From positions 6,378,001 through 6,442,000 of the forward strand of contig OZ004590.1 of the NCBI GenBank assembly GCA_963924555.1: a DNA stretch of 64,000 nt. Reading direction: 5' to 3'. Below the pieces are notes generated by a model that was not told the origin of the DNA, made no database searches, and saw only the letters and a program-made list of their open reading frames with translations. Shown here in pieces: positions 8,341 through 19,502 of the stretch; within the stretch, counting starts at the first letter, position 1; each line of letters starts with the position of its first letter. A program made the position numbers and the translations under genes. This DNA is from Crambe crambe (lineage: Eukaryota > Porifera > Demospongiae > Poecilosclerida > Crambeidae).

Positions 8341-10750
8341 GCAAGTGCTTTTGTAGCAATTTTCTCCTATAGAAGTCTGGAAGGTAAAGTTTCTTACTGA
8401 AATAAAGAGCTTTGGTGTAGGGTATGTTGCTAAAGATTTTATAGGCTTACCAATTTGTGGGATCATAGACTTCCGGTCGTGTGATATCCGTGTTGCGCCT
8501 ATTGCGCTGCAGCTGTATCTCCATGAACAGGAAAGATCACTTTAGTGGTTATACCGTACAAGCTTATAAGTGGCTATGAAGAGGCTGAACTCTGCCAGGG
8601 AGACTATACTACAAGATCCCAAGACCTTGGGATTATCGTCATAGCAAAACTCGAGTTAAAGTGTGCTCTAGCAGTTAAAATTGCATATAAATACTTGTGT
8701 AATTTTATCTCCTGAAGTAGTTCTATCATCCATAGTTAATGTGGTTGAGGACTTGAAGTACATGTTAGTAAATTGTTTTAAAAGATACATATCAACTTTC
8801 TACTACATTGTTACTAACTACTACACCTTTCTTTGTCAAATAGTATACCTGCTTTGCGTAATTTTCTAGGACCAAGTTTAATCTATCCAGCTCATACTGT
8901 AATATAAGCAGTTCATATAAAGTTTGCAGTGTTGTCATGGTATTGTTTTTATCCATTTTGGGTACATATTTGGTTGTAGAAATTCACTAGACAGTTAATT
9001 AAACAGCCGGCCCAGAATACAATATCCGGTAAGTATTACCATAAATATACGGAACACCGCAAGGTGGATGTAATTAATCATTTCCAGTCCATTCTGGAAC
9101 CTCTATAGCAGAGGTGGAGGAAGCAAATTTTCATTGATCAGGCAAAAAAACCATACATGAGTTAGAGATTTCATTGCAAGCCATACATTATTTGAAGCCT
9201 GAAAATGAAGGCAATGATTTCTCATTCGGTGCTCATTCCCACTCTACATTAAAGTCCAACTTCTCTGCTTATGATGTTTAAGTTACTCTGATCTCTGATT
9301 ACAGAGAGATCGACTTTCTAGATTTAATATGCTATGCTAGACTTTCTACCTAGTGTGTACTACATCCTAATCCTGAGTCTTCTTTGAGGAGTAAGTTGCA
9401 AGTATTTACTTATTCTTTGCCATAGCTGTTTTCTTCATGGCCATAAAATTAAAAGTGCGATTAATATTAATATTTAGTATTCTATCATAGTGAAGATCAG
9501 AGATAGCTACTCCTGACGATAGTAGAGCAACAAAGTAGCCATGGCTGAAAAGAGAGAAGAGGAGAAGAGGAGATTCATTTCCTGTGTAACCACCCATAAG
9601 TGTACATCCCTCGGATGTCTGATCTTGTGACAAATGAAGGGTCTTTGTGATGAACATGATAGCTAGCTTAACTAGCTACATGTTTTGGTGCAAAGGCTGT
9701 GAGGATGAGAAATGTATATTTTGTTCATTGTATCTCTGAAGTGAGGGTTGTGCAACAGGCGCTGAATATATTTGGATAGTTCGCAATGCCGAAATCAACC
9801 TCCTCTGATCCCTTCTGGTGTTTTGTGGGAGGGATAGACAGGCCTCAGGCCTGTAGCCAGCAAGCAACTCAATGGGCTTGAGCCCCTTCCCCCTAAATAT
9901 ATAATATAGTTTAGTCAGATTTAATTTAGTTTGCTGAATTGATATCAGTATTAGCATTGAAAATATCTTAATACATTATAATTAATTTTTGAAAGCCATC
10001 TGGTTAAATGCTGACCTTTTACCCCAATAATAGACCTTATTTACAACTTGAGCCATCCATGTCTCAGTCCCGACCCCTTCTCCTTCCAATGGTCACTCTT
10101 TTAAACAGGCTTGAGAGTAATTTGACAGTCCCCAGCCAAGTATTTGAGATCTAGTTCATATGTAGAGGGCTGTGAAGTGATTCCCTTCAAGTTATTTATA
10201 ATGGCCACAGGTTATTAGATGAGAGATGACGGGACGGGGGTACTGTTGGGGCCAACTGTATCAAGCAAGTATCTGTTGGTGAGTCAAACACTTGTAAACT
10301 ACTACCTGTGATTATTTAGGTTGTTTTCTCTCCAGTGCAGGTATTTAACAGTCCTTAAAGATGAAAATTTACCACTAAAGATGTGTTTCTTTGCGTAGGT
10401 CTAGTCCTCAAGGAAAAATGAGAAGCAACTCAAACTAAAGAGACACATGCAAATCTACCTTTTGTCAATACAATTCTTGTTATCAAATGTCTTGAAAAAC
10501 TTCCAGATTTGTTGTGAGCTTCAGCAAAGAGATGTTTTTAAATGTTTTATTTGTGACTTTTGTTTAGCTGCTGCTCAGTTTATAATGGCTTTACCTGGAA
10601 ATGTGCAGTTTCTACCTAAATGACCTCATAGGTCAATAGATGGGAATAGGGAGGAGTTATGGGCTACTCTTGTCTGGATTAGTGATTCCTAGAATGTTTC
10701 TTGGAGATACTATTATCTTGTCCATACCGGAAATGAATTAAAATGAATCT
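8341..10750. other. Long stretch without a recognisable gene
   Basis: About 2.4 kb, AT-rich. Short open frames exist (for example 9406-9657 and 9676-9957, minus), but none shows a known motif, splice-compatible extension or conserved family. One plus-strand frame at about 9150-9282 (HELEISLQAIHYLKPENEG ... SAYDV, TAA) is open for about 45 codons and could be a decayed terminal exon. I see no RNA gene. Confidence 0.5.
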
Positions 10751-10752
10751 TA

Positions 10753-12085
10753 CACGGAACAGGATTGGAAACTCCCCAAATTCGCGGACTATCCGTGCCA
10801 TAGCGCGCGCGGCCTGCTATGCTCACAATATGCGGCCTAGTTAATCTTTCAGCACAGGTGGTGGCTCTGTTATAAGTCAAACAGGCTTCTTTATAATCTA
10901 GCTACGTAGCTATCTGAAAGATAGTCTTCTTATAGAGAAAAACACAAACAGGACTGATATTTTTTGGAGTTGCTGTTTGCTGACTTGGATGATGATAGGA
11001 AGAGGTGGATGCACAAAATGTGGGGTTATTCTGTGACTTGTACAATACGAGTACACATTTTAAATGCTCACCCTTGTATCATTCTCTGATATCCCACTGA
11101 AATTCAAACATTCCCTTCTTGCTCTTCTGATCTTTAAGCTGATCATGGTGCACGACCCAGCAATGGCCCAGTAATCTGCCTCTGACTTTGCAGGCAGAAA
11201 TTGCTTCCACTCTCTTCTTTCACTGGTTATATCTCACATTTTGTAAGGTGAGGCAATTATTAGTTGTAATGAACTGCACTGCCCACTCCCTGGGTATACT
11301 GGACTGTGATCTTGTCAGCATGGTGTATAAACTCTTGGCAGAGGAGCTCAGTAGATGGAATGTGGGATTTGGATAATCAGAGATGTGTCATCTTCTCTTC
11401 CTCTCGTGGTTCTTCCTTGTATCAAATATCAATTTTCTTCTAGCTACTCATCCTTGTCTAATGATAATATGCCTAGCTAGCTAGCTATTTTCATGACAAT
11501 TTTATAGTGCACAACATCGTACTTCGAAGTTCTACTCATTTCATTCCAATAGTAATGCTGTTACTGCTTCCATACATATTCAAATGAACATACATTTCTC
11601 TTATTTTCATAGTGTTTTTGTTACACAAAGTAATGTACCAAATTTATATAAAATATGACCTTTAAACAAGTTATAACAGAATTCATGCATAAGAAAGTCA
11701 TTTAATCCAGTAGTTCATACCTCAATGCATGCAATTTATACTTGCTAAAACTTTAATGCTATCTCCTAACTAGAGAAAATGTGACACAAAACATTTCAGC
11801 CATGAAGTAAGGTCACTAAACAGTCCTCCAACTCTCGTATGGTTACTGCTTTCTCACCTGCAATAAGAAAAGATGATCGTGGTAAGTTCCGTGCATGTTT
11901 CACGGACAGTCCTGGCCTAGCAAACTGTAGCACGCTTTGCAAAAACCACAAAACCACAAGACAGAGCGTCTACAATATCGCCTAAAACCATGGCAACGGA
12001 GCGAAAATGCTATGGCAAGGATTGTCCGTTTACAATTATATTAGGCCTATGGGCGCACGTGACGAGTTTCCAATCCTGTTCCGTG
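10753..12085. mobile_element. 1.33-kb nonautonomous TA-flanked DNA transposon
   Basis: The left end CACGGAACAGGATTGGAAAC and the right end GTTTCCAATCCTGTTCCGTG are perfect inverted repeats. Similarity continues inward (CGGACTATCCGTGCCATAGCG against the complement of GCTATGGCAAGGATTGTCCG). Both ends abut TA (10751-10752, 12086-12087), the mariner/Tc1 signature. The interior is about 1.2 kb of AT-rich sequence with no transposase frame over 100 codons, so it depends on an enzyme encoded elsewhere. Confidence 0.8.
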
Positions 12086-12252
12086 TAGAAAAGTAGCATC
12101 CCTAATGTGAGTTCCAAAAATCACCTACATCCACTTCTAATTGCTCACACTCACACCTAATGGAGTTCTTGGCACTAGTAACTACTCTAATGTCATTACT
12201 GGCACTAGTCACTATCATACACCTCACATCACAACCCACCCTTAGGATGTCA

Positions 12253-14035
12253 CTAACTGATAAAAAAGTGATCAATTATTTTCAAAGAATAACAAAAGAA
12301 TAACATAAGTAGTTCAAAACTGGTGAAATTCGTCAAAGCAAGTAATCTTGCAGAACAAAAAGAACATGCAAATGATGTAAATCTCACTGGGTTCCTGTTC
12401 TTCAGCACACACTGACAACATCTACCCCTTTTCAAATCTACATCAATGGACCTAACCAGACAACATGAACCTTTGGGATCCTCCTCCATGCTATAGTCTC
12501 TAGAGGCCAACCTCTTTCTACACCTACTCTGCCTCAACAAGAGGTGAACCAATCGCAGCCTAAAATCCAACAACTTTATGGGGGTCTGCTTATAGTAAGT
12601 GCAGTTGTGCTTATACAAAATAAAAGCATTATCAACTGCGTAGTCAAGAAACTGAAAGAATGGGCACAACCAAGTACCTCTTGGATTTCCTATCATAGCC
12701 ATAGGTCTTTCTAAGCTGGCTAAGACGGTCAACACCTCCCATGAACTTATTGTAAGCTGGCAAGACTGGGGGGACAGATTGATACCGAAGGACACCTTCT
12801 TTTTGTACCCTGGGAACTTTATCCTCCATATGTTCGGGAAATACATTTGAAACTAAGGACACTACCTTACGGTCATGGAAGACATAATAGCACGTCTTGT
12901 TCACTATTTTGTCACCCTCCTTTTCTTTAACTGTTTCTGCTACATAGCCACCTGCTGGTGGCTTAACGCCCTTTAAACTCTCGGGAAATCCACATGCCCT
13001 CTGCTTAATTGTTCCTGCGAAATATATTTGACATTCAGCCAACCACTTCACAAGAGGCCCACTAGAATAGAAATTATCACAGTACAACACATGGTTTAAA
13101 TTGGTAAAGGGACTAACTAGATCTTGAACTACCTTTATAACTAAACCCTTCTCTGCTACACGTTTTCCTGTCATCGGATCAGTGGGCTTTCCCAGATACA
13201 CTCGAAATGTGCACAGATACCCACAGCACGAACAGCAGCAGCACCATATTTTAAATCCTTTTTTAATGGGTTTTTTTGGCATGCACACCTTCCCCCTAGC
13301 ACGGCCCTTGTATTTAACCATGACCTCATCCACAGAAAGTTCCTGACCAGGAGAATAATTGCTTAAAAAGCTACTGGAAAGAACTTCTAATACTGGCTGA
13401 AATTTACGGGTCAAACCAGTATCACTTGGGGACACTTTATCATCATCTACAACATGCAAGTTGGACCATATTTGCCAAAATCTAGTCCTTGTCATGTGCT
13501 TCTGCACCTCTGGTATTCCTAGTAACCCATCCCTGCTCCAAATATCCCCTATTCTGGGCAATTTATGTATCCCCATTGCTAAGTTCACCCCAAAAAACGT
13601 GTATAATTCACTCCTAGTTACATCAATCCAATTACGACGTCTCTTGCGACGTGCATATCTATTGGTCTCCTCTACAATTAAATCACAAAGGGTCTGTGGC
13701 CAAAGCATGGTCAGGAAATCTAACTCATTATTTGAGCGGGGATCTGTATGCAAATAGGGACCCTCAATGCCAAGGTATTCAGGGTACAAACCAGACTGAA
13801 GGGACACCTTTAATGCTTGCTTACTAGCAAGCTTGCGGTGTTTAGAAGTAGGTTTAAGTCCCTCCAGATCGATGTCTTCTTCTTCTTCTTCTTCTCCTCC
13901 TTCTCCTCCTTTATCTCCTTCCTTTTCTTCTTCTTCTTCTTCTTCTTCTTCTCCTTCACCTCCAACTCCATCTTCGGATCGGTATCCAGCTTCAGAGCCA
14001 TCTCCATCATCAGAATCTGAGGCTAGTATAAACAC
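12253..14035 (-). pseudogene. piggyBac-type transposase, near-complete but frameshifted
   Basis: Read on the minus strand from ATG 14035. The N-terminus is an acidic Glu/Asp run encoded by GAA/GAG repeats (about residues 10-55), followed by the DDE_Tnp_1_7 catalytic domain. All three piggyBac aspartates are visible: LSVDEVMVKYKGR, LYCDNFYSS and GGVDRLSQL. The frame stops after KSKRYLVVP at about 12644. The expected continuation (PFFQFLDYAVDNAFILYK) lies in another frame, joining at about 12665-12680, so one frameshift separates the two parts. The second part ends in a Cys-rich tail (CCQC...CSFC), the usual piggyBac C-terminal zinc-binding region, and stops at 12253. I could not place terminal repeats or TTAA target sites. 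A domesticated gene read through a small intron or sequence error is an alternative to a dead copy. Confidence 0.85.
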
Positions 14036-14089
14036 ATGATAGTCATATGATAGTCACATGATAGTCATTACAAACCACACCCATAGAGG

Positions 14090-15580
14090 AGCCACACCCA
14101 CAAGATAATAATAATAATAATATGCCCACACCCAATTATATCACGATGATAGCCTCCGTTAAGGGCACACCCCTTTCTTGCTAAGCCACACCCTTTCCTG
14201 CTAATTAAACATTTCCTACAATACCTCTATCCTTGTCTCGCTAACCACACCCATTATTTCTAACCAACCACACCTATTTCCTGCTCATTAAACCACAATA
14301 ATACCTAATCACACCCATTTCCTGCTCATTAAACGACTTTCTTGGACAAAATACCCTAACCACACCCATTTCCTGCTCATTAAAAGCTAATTAAAGGCTA
14401 ATCACACCCTTTTATTGCTATTACTGCTCGATTAACACGAAATACCTAATTTCTAACCAAACAACTTGCTAATTAAACCACAATAATACCTAACCACACC
14501 CATTTCCTGCTCATTAAAGCTAATTGAAGGCTAATCACACCCTTTTATTGCTATCTACTGCTCGATTAACACGAAATACCTAATTTCTTGCTTATTAAAC
14601 AACTTCTTGCTAATTAAACCATGATAAGACCTAACCACACCCATTTCCTGCTCATTAGAGCTAATTGAAGGCTAATCACACCCTTTTATTGCTCGATTAA
14701 CACGAAATACCTAATTTCTAACCAAACAACTTGCTAATTAAACCACAATAATACCTAACCACACCCATTTCCTGCTCATTAGAGCTAATTGAAGGCTAAT
14801 CACACCCTTTTATTGCTATTTACTGCTCGATTAACACGAAATACCTAATTTCTAACCAACTTCCTGCTTATTAAACAATTTCTTGCTAATTAAACCATGA
14901 TAAGACCTAACCACACCCATTTCCTGCTCATTAGAGGCTAATACTCAATTAACACAAAATACCTAAACTTCCTGCTCATCTTCTTGCTAATTAAACCACC
15001 TAACCACACCCATTTCCTGCTCATTAAAGGCCATTTACTGTTCAATCAACACGAAATACCCAATTTCTAACCAACTTCCTGCTCATTAAACAACTTCTTG
15101 CTAATTAAACCACGATAAGACCTAACCACACCCATTTCTTGCTCATTAAAGGCTAACCATACCCACAATTAACGCGAAGTACCTAATTTCTAACCAACTT
15201 CCTGCTCATTAAACAACTTCTTGCTGATTAAACCACGATAAGATCTAACCACACCCATTTCCTGCTCATTAGAGCTAATTAAAGGATAACCATACCCTTT
15301 TACTGCTCGAAATACCTAATTTCTATCCAACCACACCCATTTCCTGTTCATTAAACAACTTCTTGCTGATTAAACCACGATAAGATCTAACCACACCCAT
15401 TCCTGCTCATTAGAGCTAATTAAAAGATAACCATACCCTTTTACTGCTCGAAATACCTAATTTCTATCCAACCACACCCATTTCCTGTTCATTAAACAAC
15501 TTCTTGCTAATTGAACCACAATAAGACCTAACCACACCCATTATAAACAACTTTTCTTGCTAACTAAAGAGCTACTATAG
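14090..15580. repeat. Minisatellite of about 1.4 kb, CCACACCCATTTCCTGCTCATTAAA units
   Basis: Nested tandem array. A submotif CTAACCACACCCATTTCCTG followed by CTCATTAAA or CTCATTAGA recurs about ten times. Its higher-order period is about 90-150 bp, each period also carrying CTGCTCGATTAACACGAAAT and CTTCTTGCTAATTAAACCA. Copies are shuffled by internal deletion. It lies directly upstream of the piggyBac start codon on that gene's strand. No coding potential. Confidence 0.9.
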
Positions 15581-15727
15581 CCTTTCTTGCTAATAATGGG
15601 AGACACATTCAATTATAGCCAAGCCACACCCCAACCACGACTCAGGAAGAAGCTTTCCCTACCGAAATGGGAGTTGTACAACCTCATTAGGATAAGCTAC
15701 AACCCCTCATGGCTCCCCAAAAAGCTC

Positions 15728-16081
15728 TATACTGACTCACAACTTGAACTGATGTCTCTCTCTTCGCGCTCATCTATATCGTCCAAATATTCGATGATAG
15801 AGTCCTCTCCAAAGGTGGAATCGATTCCGAAGTGGCTGGAGCATCCTGGAACGAGTTCATTTTTCTCCAAAATCTCAACCATAAATTTACAAGTCAAGTG
15901 TTTGGTAGTATAATAGTTTGTTTATCGGATGATATATGCTATATTGCTGTTGTATTATTACATTTCTATTACGTTTTATTATCCACTCCATGAAGCTCTC
16001 TGCACAAGAACAGGCATCTATAGATGGCTGGAGAGGAAGACTAAACTCATCTTTCAAAACTTGAGATACTGAATCTCTCAT
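15728..16081 (-). CDS. Unrecognised small minus-strand gene or exon pair
   Basis: Two open pieces on the minus strand. 16081 to about 15960 starts MRDSVSQVLKDEFSLPLQ and contains CAESFMEWIIKRNRN, then a possible GTAATA donor. About 15883-15728 reads MVEILEKNELVPGCSSHFG, continues with an acidic stretch (EDSIIEYLDDIDEREERD) and ends at a stop. The two may be spliced, but the phase is uncertain. I do not recognise a family. The acidic/Trp composition and the position upstream of the piggyBac frame suggest transposon- or repeat-associated coding sequence. Confidence 0.3.
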
Positions 16082-16203
16082 AGATTTGTACTATCTAACT
16101 AGATCTAGTCTCATATTAAATTTTATTATTTTTATAATTTGAAAGCACAATTTTTGCAAAACTCATTCTTAACTGTAACTAAACACTTTTTACGGTGTGC
16201 TGT

Positions 16204-16570
16204 TTAGGGAGCCGCTGTTTTTACATAGCTTATTAGAGTCTGAATTTCCTGCTGCAAGCATCTAATATCTTGGGTTTGCTGCTGCTGCCATTCATGCACT
16301 TGCTGTTGCTGCTGCTGCCATTCATGCACTTGCTGCTGCCATTCATGCACTTGCTGCTGAAAGCGTCTAAGGTCTAAATTTACTTGCTGTATCTTGATAT
16401 CCTGGATCAATATGATTTGAGGTCAACACATGGTATTTGACACACACTAACTTACAAGATTTACGATCGATACTTTTATATCTTCTTCGAGGCGAGATAT
16501 TCTACCAAGTACGAAGTCAGTCATTTCTGCTTCACCTAAAGCACAGGGGAGAATAAGGTGATCATTTTTC
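16204..16570 (-). pseudogene. Gln-rich coiled-coil ORF, two-exon fragment (copy 2)
   Basis: Minus strand. An upstream piece at about 16537-16456 (MTDFVLGRISRLEEDIKVS) ends at a GTAAGTTAGTGTG donor. After GATCCAG the second piece (16410-16204) carries three or four near-identical VHEWQQQ repeats and ends TAAP. It corresponds in position and intron to copy 1 at 6539-6840, but the coiled-coil part has diverged. Family unknown. Confidence 0.4.
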
Positions 16571-17285
16571 AGACAGGGACCATTAACAATCATGGCCTCT
16601 ATTCATGCAGATTTAAGTTTCTCATCAAGGATTTACCCACTGTGTAGTGGGGACGGGACAATGAGGTCAAAAATCTGAAATCATTGACAAGAAACTTGAG
16701 CAGAAAAAAGTACATGCTACCAGTCAAATTGCTGGAATCAAACCTTGATTCATGACCCTGTCACCCTGACCTTCCAAGCCCATGGCCTTGGATGCGAAAG
16801 TTGATGAAGCACTGTCTACGCAGCTGGGCTATGATCTGAGGCAAGACAAAGAACTAGCTATCAAGCATCATCCAAGAAAGGCAATCACGAACTCGGGCGA
16901 TTTAATTGTCACATGGTCTATCACTCCCACGATTGGAATTTGTCACGTGGAAAATGATGTAATATGATGTACTCAACATTCCATTTGGACATCGTCTTTT
17001 ACCAGACGTAATTTCTCCTTCCCCTTCCCTTCTTCTGCAATTACATCTGGCTCGCGAGACTAACTGATCCTATACTACCTAGCTACAACATGACCATATT
17101 AAACCTTTAACAGAAAGGTAGTATGAATGATGATCTTGCATGGGTACTTAAGACACAAGATGCAGTATTTAGTATATTTGCAACATGATAAGTCCTGTAC
17201 TGGAGCATTAGCTGCTGCTAGCTGCAGAATGCTACCATTAAATTTTGTACGCAAGATATTTCATGCATCATTCTGCAGTGACTAT
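16401..17285. repeat. Dispersed repeat, copy 2 (deleted Argonaute region)
   Basis: Homologous to 6697-7858 in direct orientation. It retains MALDAKVDEAL (16782) and the flanking blocks but lacks the SVRP-WKMMLNID region. The sequence jumps from ATGGTCTATCACTCC directly to CACGATTGGAATTTGTCACG. It is therefore a derivative with an internal deletion. Confidence 0.85.
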
Positions 17286-17336
17286 ACTATAGCTAGCTAG
17301 GAATTATATTTACTCACAGACAACTTAAACCGAAGA

Positions 17337-17570
17337 TCAACTGCACTGAGCACTGAACTGAAGATCAACTGCACTGAACCGAAGACACTGAGCCGAAGAT
17401 CAACTGCACTGAACCGAAGACACTGAGCCGAAGATCAACTGCACTGAACCGAAGACACTGAGCCGAAGATCAACTGCACTCTGAAACCGAAACCGAAGAT
17501 CAACTGCACTTAACCGAAGACACTGAACCGACTGCACTGAAACTGCACTGAACCGAAGACTGTCGAAAAC
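17337..17570. repeat. 33-bp minisatellite
   Basis: About six copies of CGAAGATCAACTGCACTGAA followed by CCGAAGACACTGAGC, increasingly degenerate at both ends. The core is the complement of the duplicated unit at 8178-8340. Confidence 0.9.
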
Positions 17571-17596
17571 TGTAACTTAGTTGAACCATGTGGTTG

Positions 17597-17624
17597 AACC
17601 ATAGATACTATAGTATCTATGGTT
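17597..17624. repeat. 28-bp perfect palindrome
   Basis: AACCATAGATACTA followed by its exact reverse complement TAGTATCTATGGTT, no spacer. It lies between the minisatellite and a GC-rich stretch (17630-17690). Confidence 0.9.
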
Positions 17625-18018
17625 GAACGCTAGCGCGCAGGCACATGTGAGGCGCGGCGCGGTGCAAACGGGCCGGCCATGCCACTGCGGGCATACGCAT
17701 AAAAAATTTTGTGATCACATAATTTATTATGAGGTCTTGAGAATGTTCCTTTCACTCTGAGCCAGCAATAAGTATCAGCTAGAATGTAGCTATGTAGCTA
17801 GTAACAGACCACACACATAGCTCAAACTATCGTTATGAGTGACTCCATAATAAATATTTATGGTCTGTCCCTATTATTTGTACTTCCGAAGAGAGGACGG
17901 CTATCCCAAGAGTGTCACTGTCTTTTCATCCAGAGTAGTTTTGCATTTAAGCTTAACTGCTATAACTTTCTCCCCACCATGAGGAACCTACTCCCTATCA
18001 TTTATAAATTAGAATCAG

Positions 18019-18156
18019 GGAGCCCCTGGATCTGACCAATCAGGGAGTCCTGGCCATGCAGGAGGTCAGGATCTGACCAATCAGGGAGCCCCGGCCATGC
18101 AGGAGGTCAGGATCTGACCAATCAGGGGAGCCCCGGCCAGTGCAGGAGGTCAAGGG
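18019..18156. repeat. Triplicated 46-48 bp tandem repeat
   Basis: Three copies of GGATCTGACCAATCAGGGAG followed by CCCCGGCCATGCAGGAGGTCA. CCAAT boxes occur in each unit, but no transcript start is evident nearby. The remaining sequence from 18157 to 19502 shows no gene; it ends in the eIF4A3 promoter. Confidence 0.9.
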
Positions 18157-19502
18157 CCAGGTAATCATTGGATCTTGGTCAGACAGATATACTCTATACC
18201 TCTAAAAGAGGACAACCTCTCTACAAGCTGGGTCCCAAGTGTGTCCATTATTATTCACTGTGTACCAGCCAAGCCTTATCTGAGGAATGCAGACATGTAC
18301 AGTAGTGATCATGTTTAGTAGCTAGATAATGTAATTGAAAAATAAACACAGCTGACTTGAGGGAGCTAAGGTAGGTATGCTTTCATGAGGTGGAGCTTAG
18401 GAGATGTAGTATTCACATGATATCTGTACACAGTCTCCTGGCCAGGTGTCCATATCACTGTCACAGAGATTATCATATTGGCCAACACTCACCACTGCAC
18501 CAACACTCACCACTGCACCACCATTGGTTGAACTTAGCACTACAGGCCTGTAGTAGCCAGGATTTTAGAAAAGGGATGGCTCAGGAGGATTAATTATTAA
18601 TCAATTAATTATTGTGTTACTCAGCTAAGATATTTTCAATGTGTATGAAATAAAATGGTTATCAATTCTGCAAGTGAACAGCAAAAAAAAGGGGGTTTGT
18701 TGAGCTGTTCAACACTTAAATGATCTACTATGACAGTAAAAAAAAAGCTCATAAGGTTTTAATTGTTCACCACCAACCAAACAGGTATGATACACCCCTG
18801 ACATGTAATCACAACTCTGATGAACCCTGGATTAACACTTATGTTTGTTACTTCTGTGTGTCATGTGAATTTTATGTTGTGCTAATGTGTGGACTCTTTG
18901 ATGTGTGTGCGTGTCTAGAATGTGTGTGTGTGGATTCTCTGATTCGTGTAGCTAGCTGATCTAGGAGAGATCTCTGGTACTTCTATTTGCTTTTTGTTAA
19001 GAGAATTCTCCTAATTTACTATAATAACATCTTAAAGCTGCCTCTGCAATCTGTTAGCTGACAGTATCTTGTACCCTCCCCATTATTCAGCATTTGATGG
19101 CCTGGCCTATAGTCATAATCAAACTCACTTTGTCACTGAGGCATGATATGCCATACAAGGAGACACTCCTGGACCACAGTTTATACTCATACTTGCCCCT
19201 CCCTTTAGCACTTGACAGATCAATTTAATGACCCTAAATTGACCTGCTAATTGGGGGTAATTATTTGCAGCACTTATGTTGCAATAAATGTTTTGGTTAC
19301 GATATGCACTAGCAACTTAGGCTCAAAATTAGCTCACAGAATTGACAACTTACCAGGCTTGTAATCTTGCCGGTCTTCTCGAATTTCCCTCGCAGTTTGC
19401 AGTTCGAATTGCCCGCGCTTTCTAAGACGCATGCGCACAATTACGGAATTCAGAAAGGGGCGGAGCCAGCTAGATTGCGACACGTTGCTCCTGCAAGAAA
19501 AC

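Noticed and set aside
9676..9957. 93-codon minus-strand frame
   Set aside because: No recognisable motif, no splice-compatible neighbours, AT-rich composition; not enough support for a gene.
12253..12846. Independent minus-strand gene of 197 codons
   Set aside because: Its middle (PFFQFLDYAVDNAFILYK) and Cys-rich end are the continuation of the piggyBac transposase; the first 60 codons are an out-of-frame overlap.
14090..15580. CRISPR-like array
   Set aside because: Repeats are nested and contiguous with variable period and no unique spacers; eukaryotic minisatellite.
15587..15913. Plus-strand 108-codon frame
   Set aside because: The opposite strand carries a more protein-like acidic frame ending at a stop; the plus frame is Ser/Lys/Leu low complexity.
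18390..18959. Short plus-strand frames at 18390-18959
   Set aside because: No motif, no conserved splice structure, low-complexity GTGTG content.
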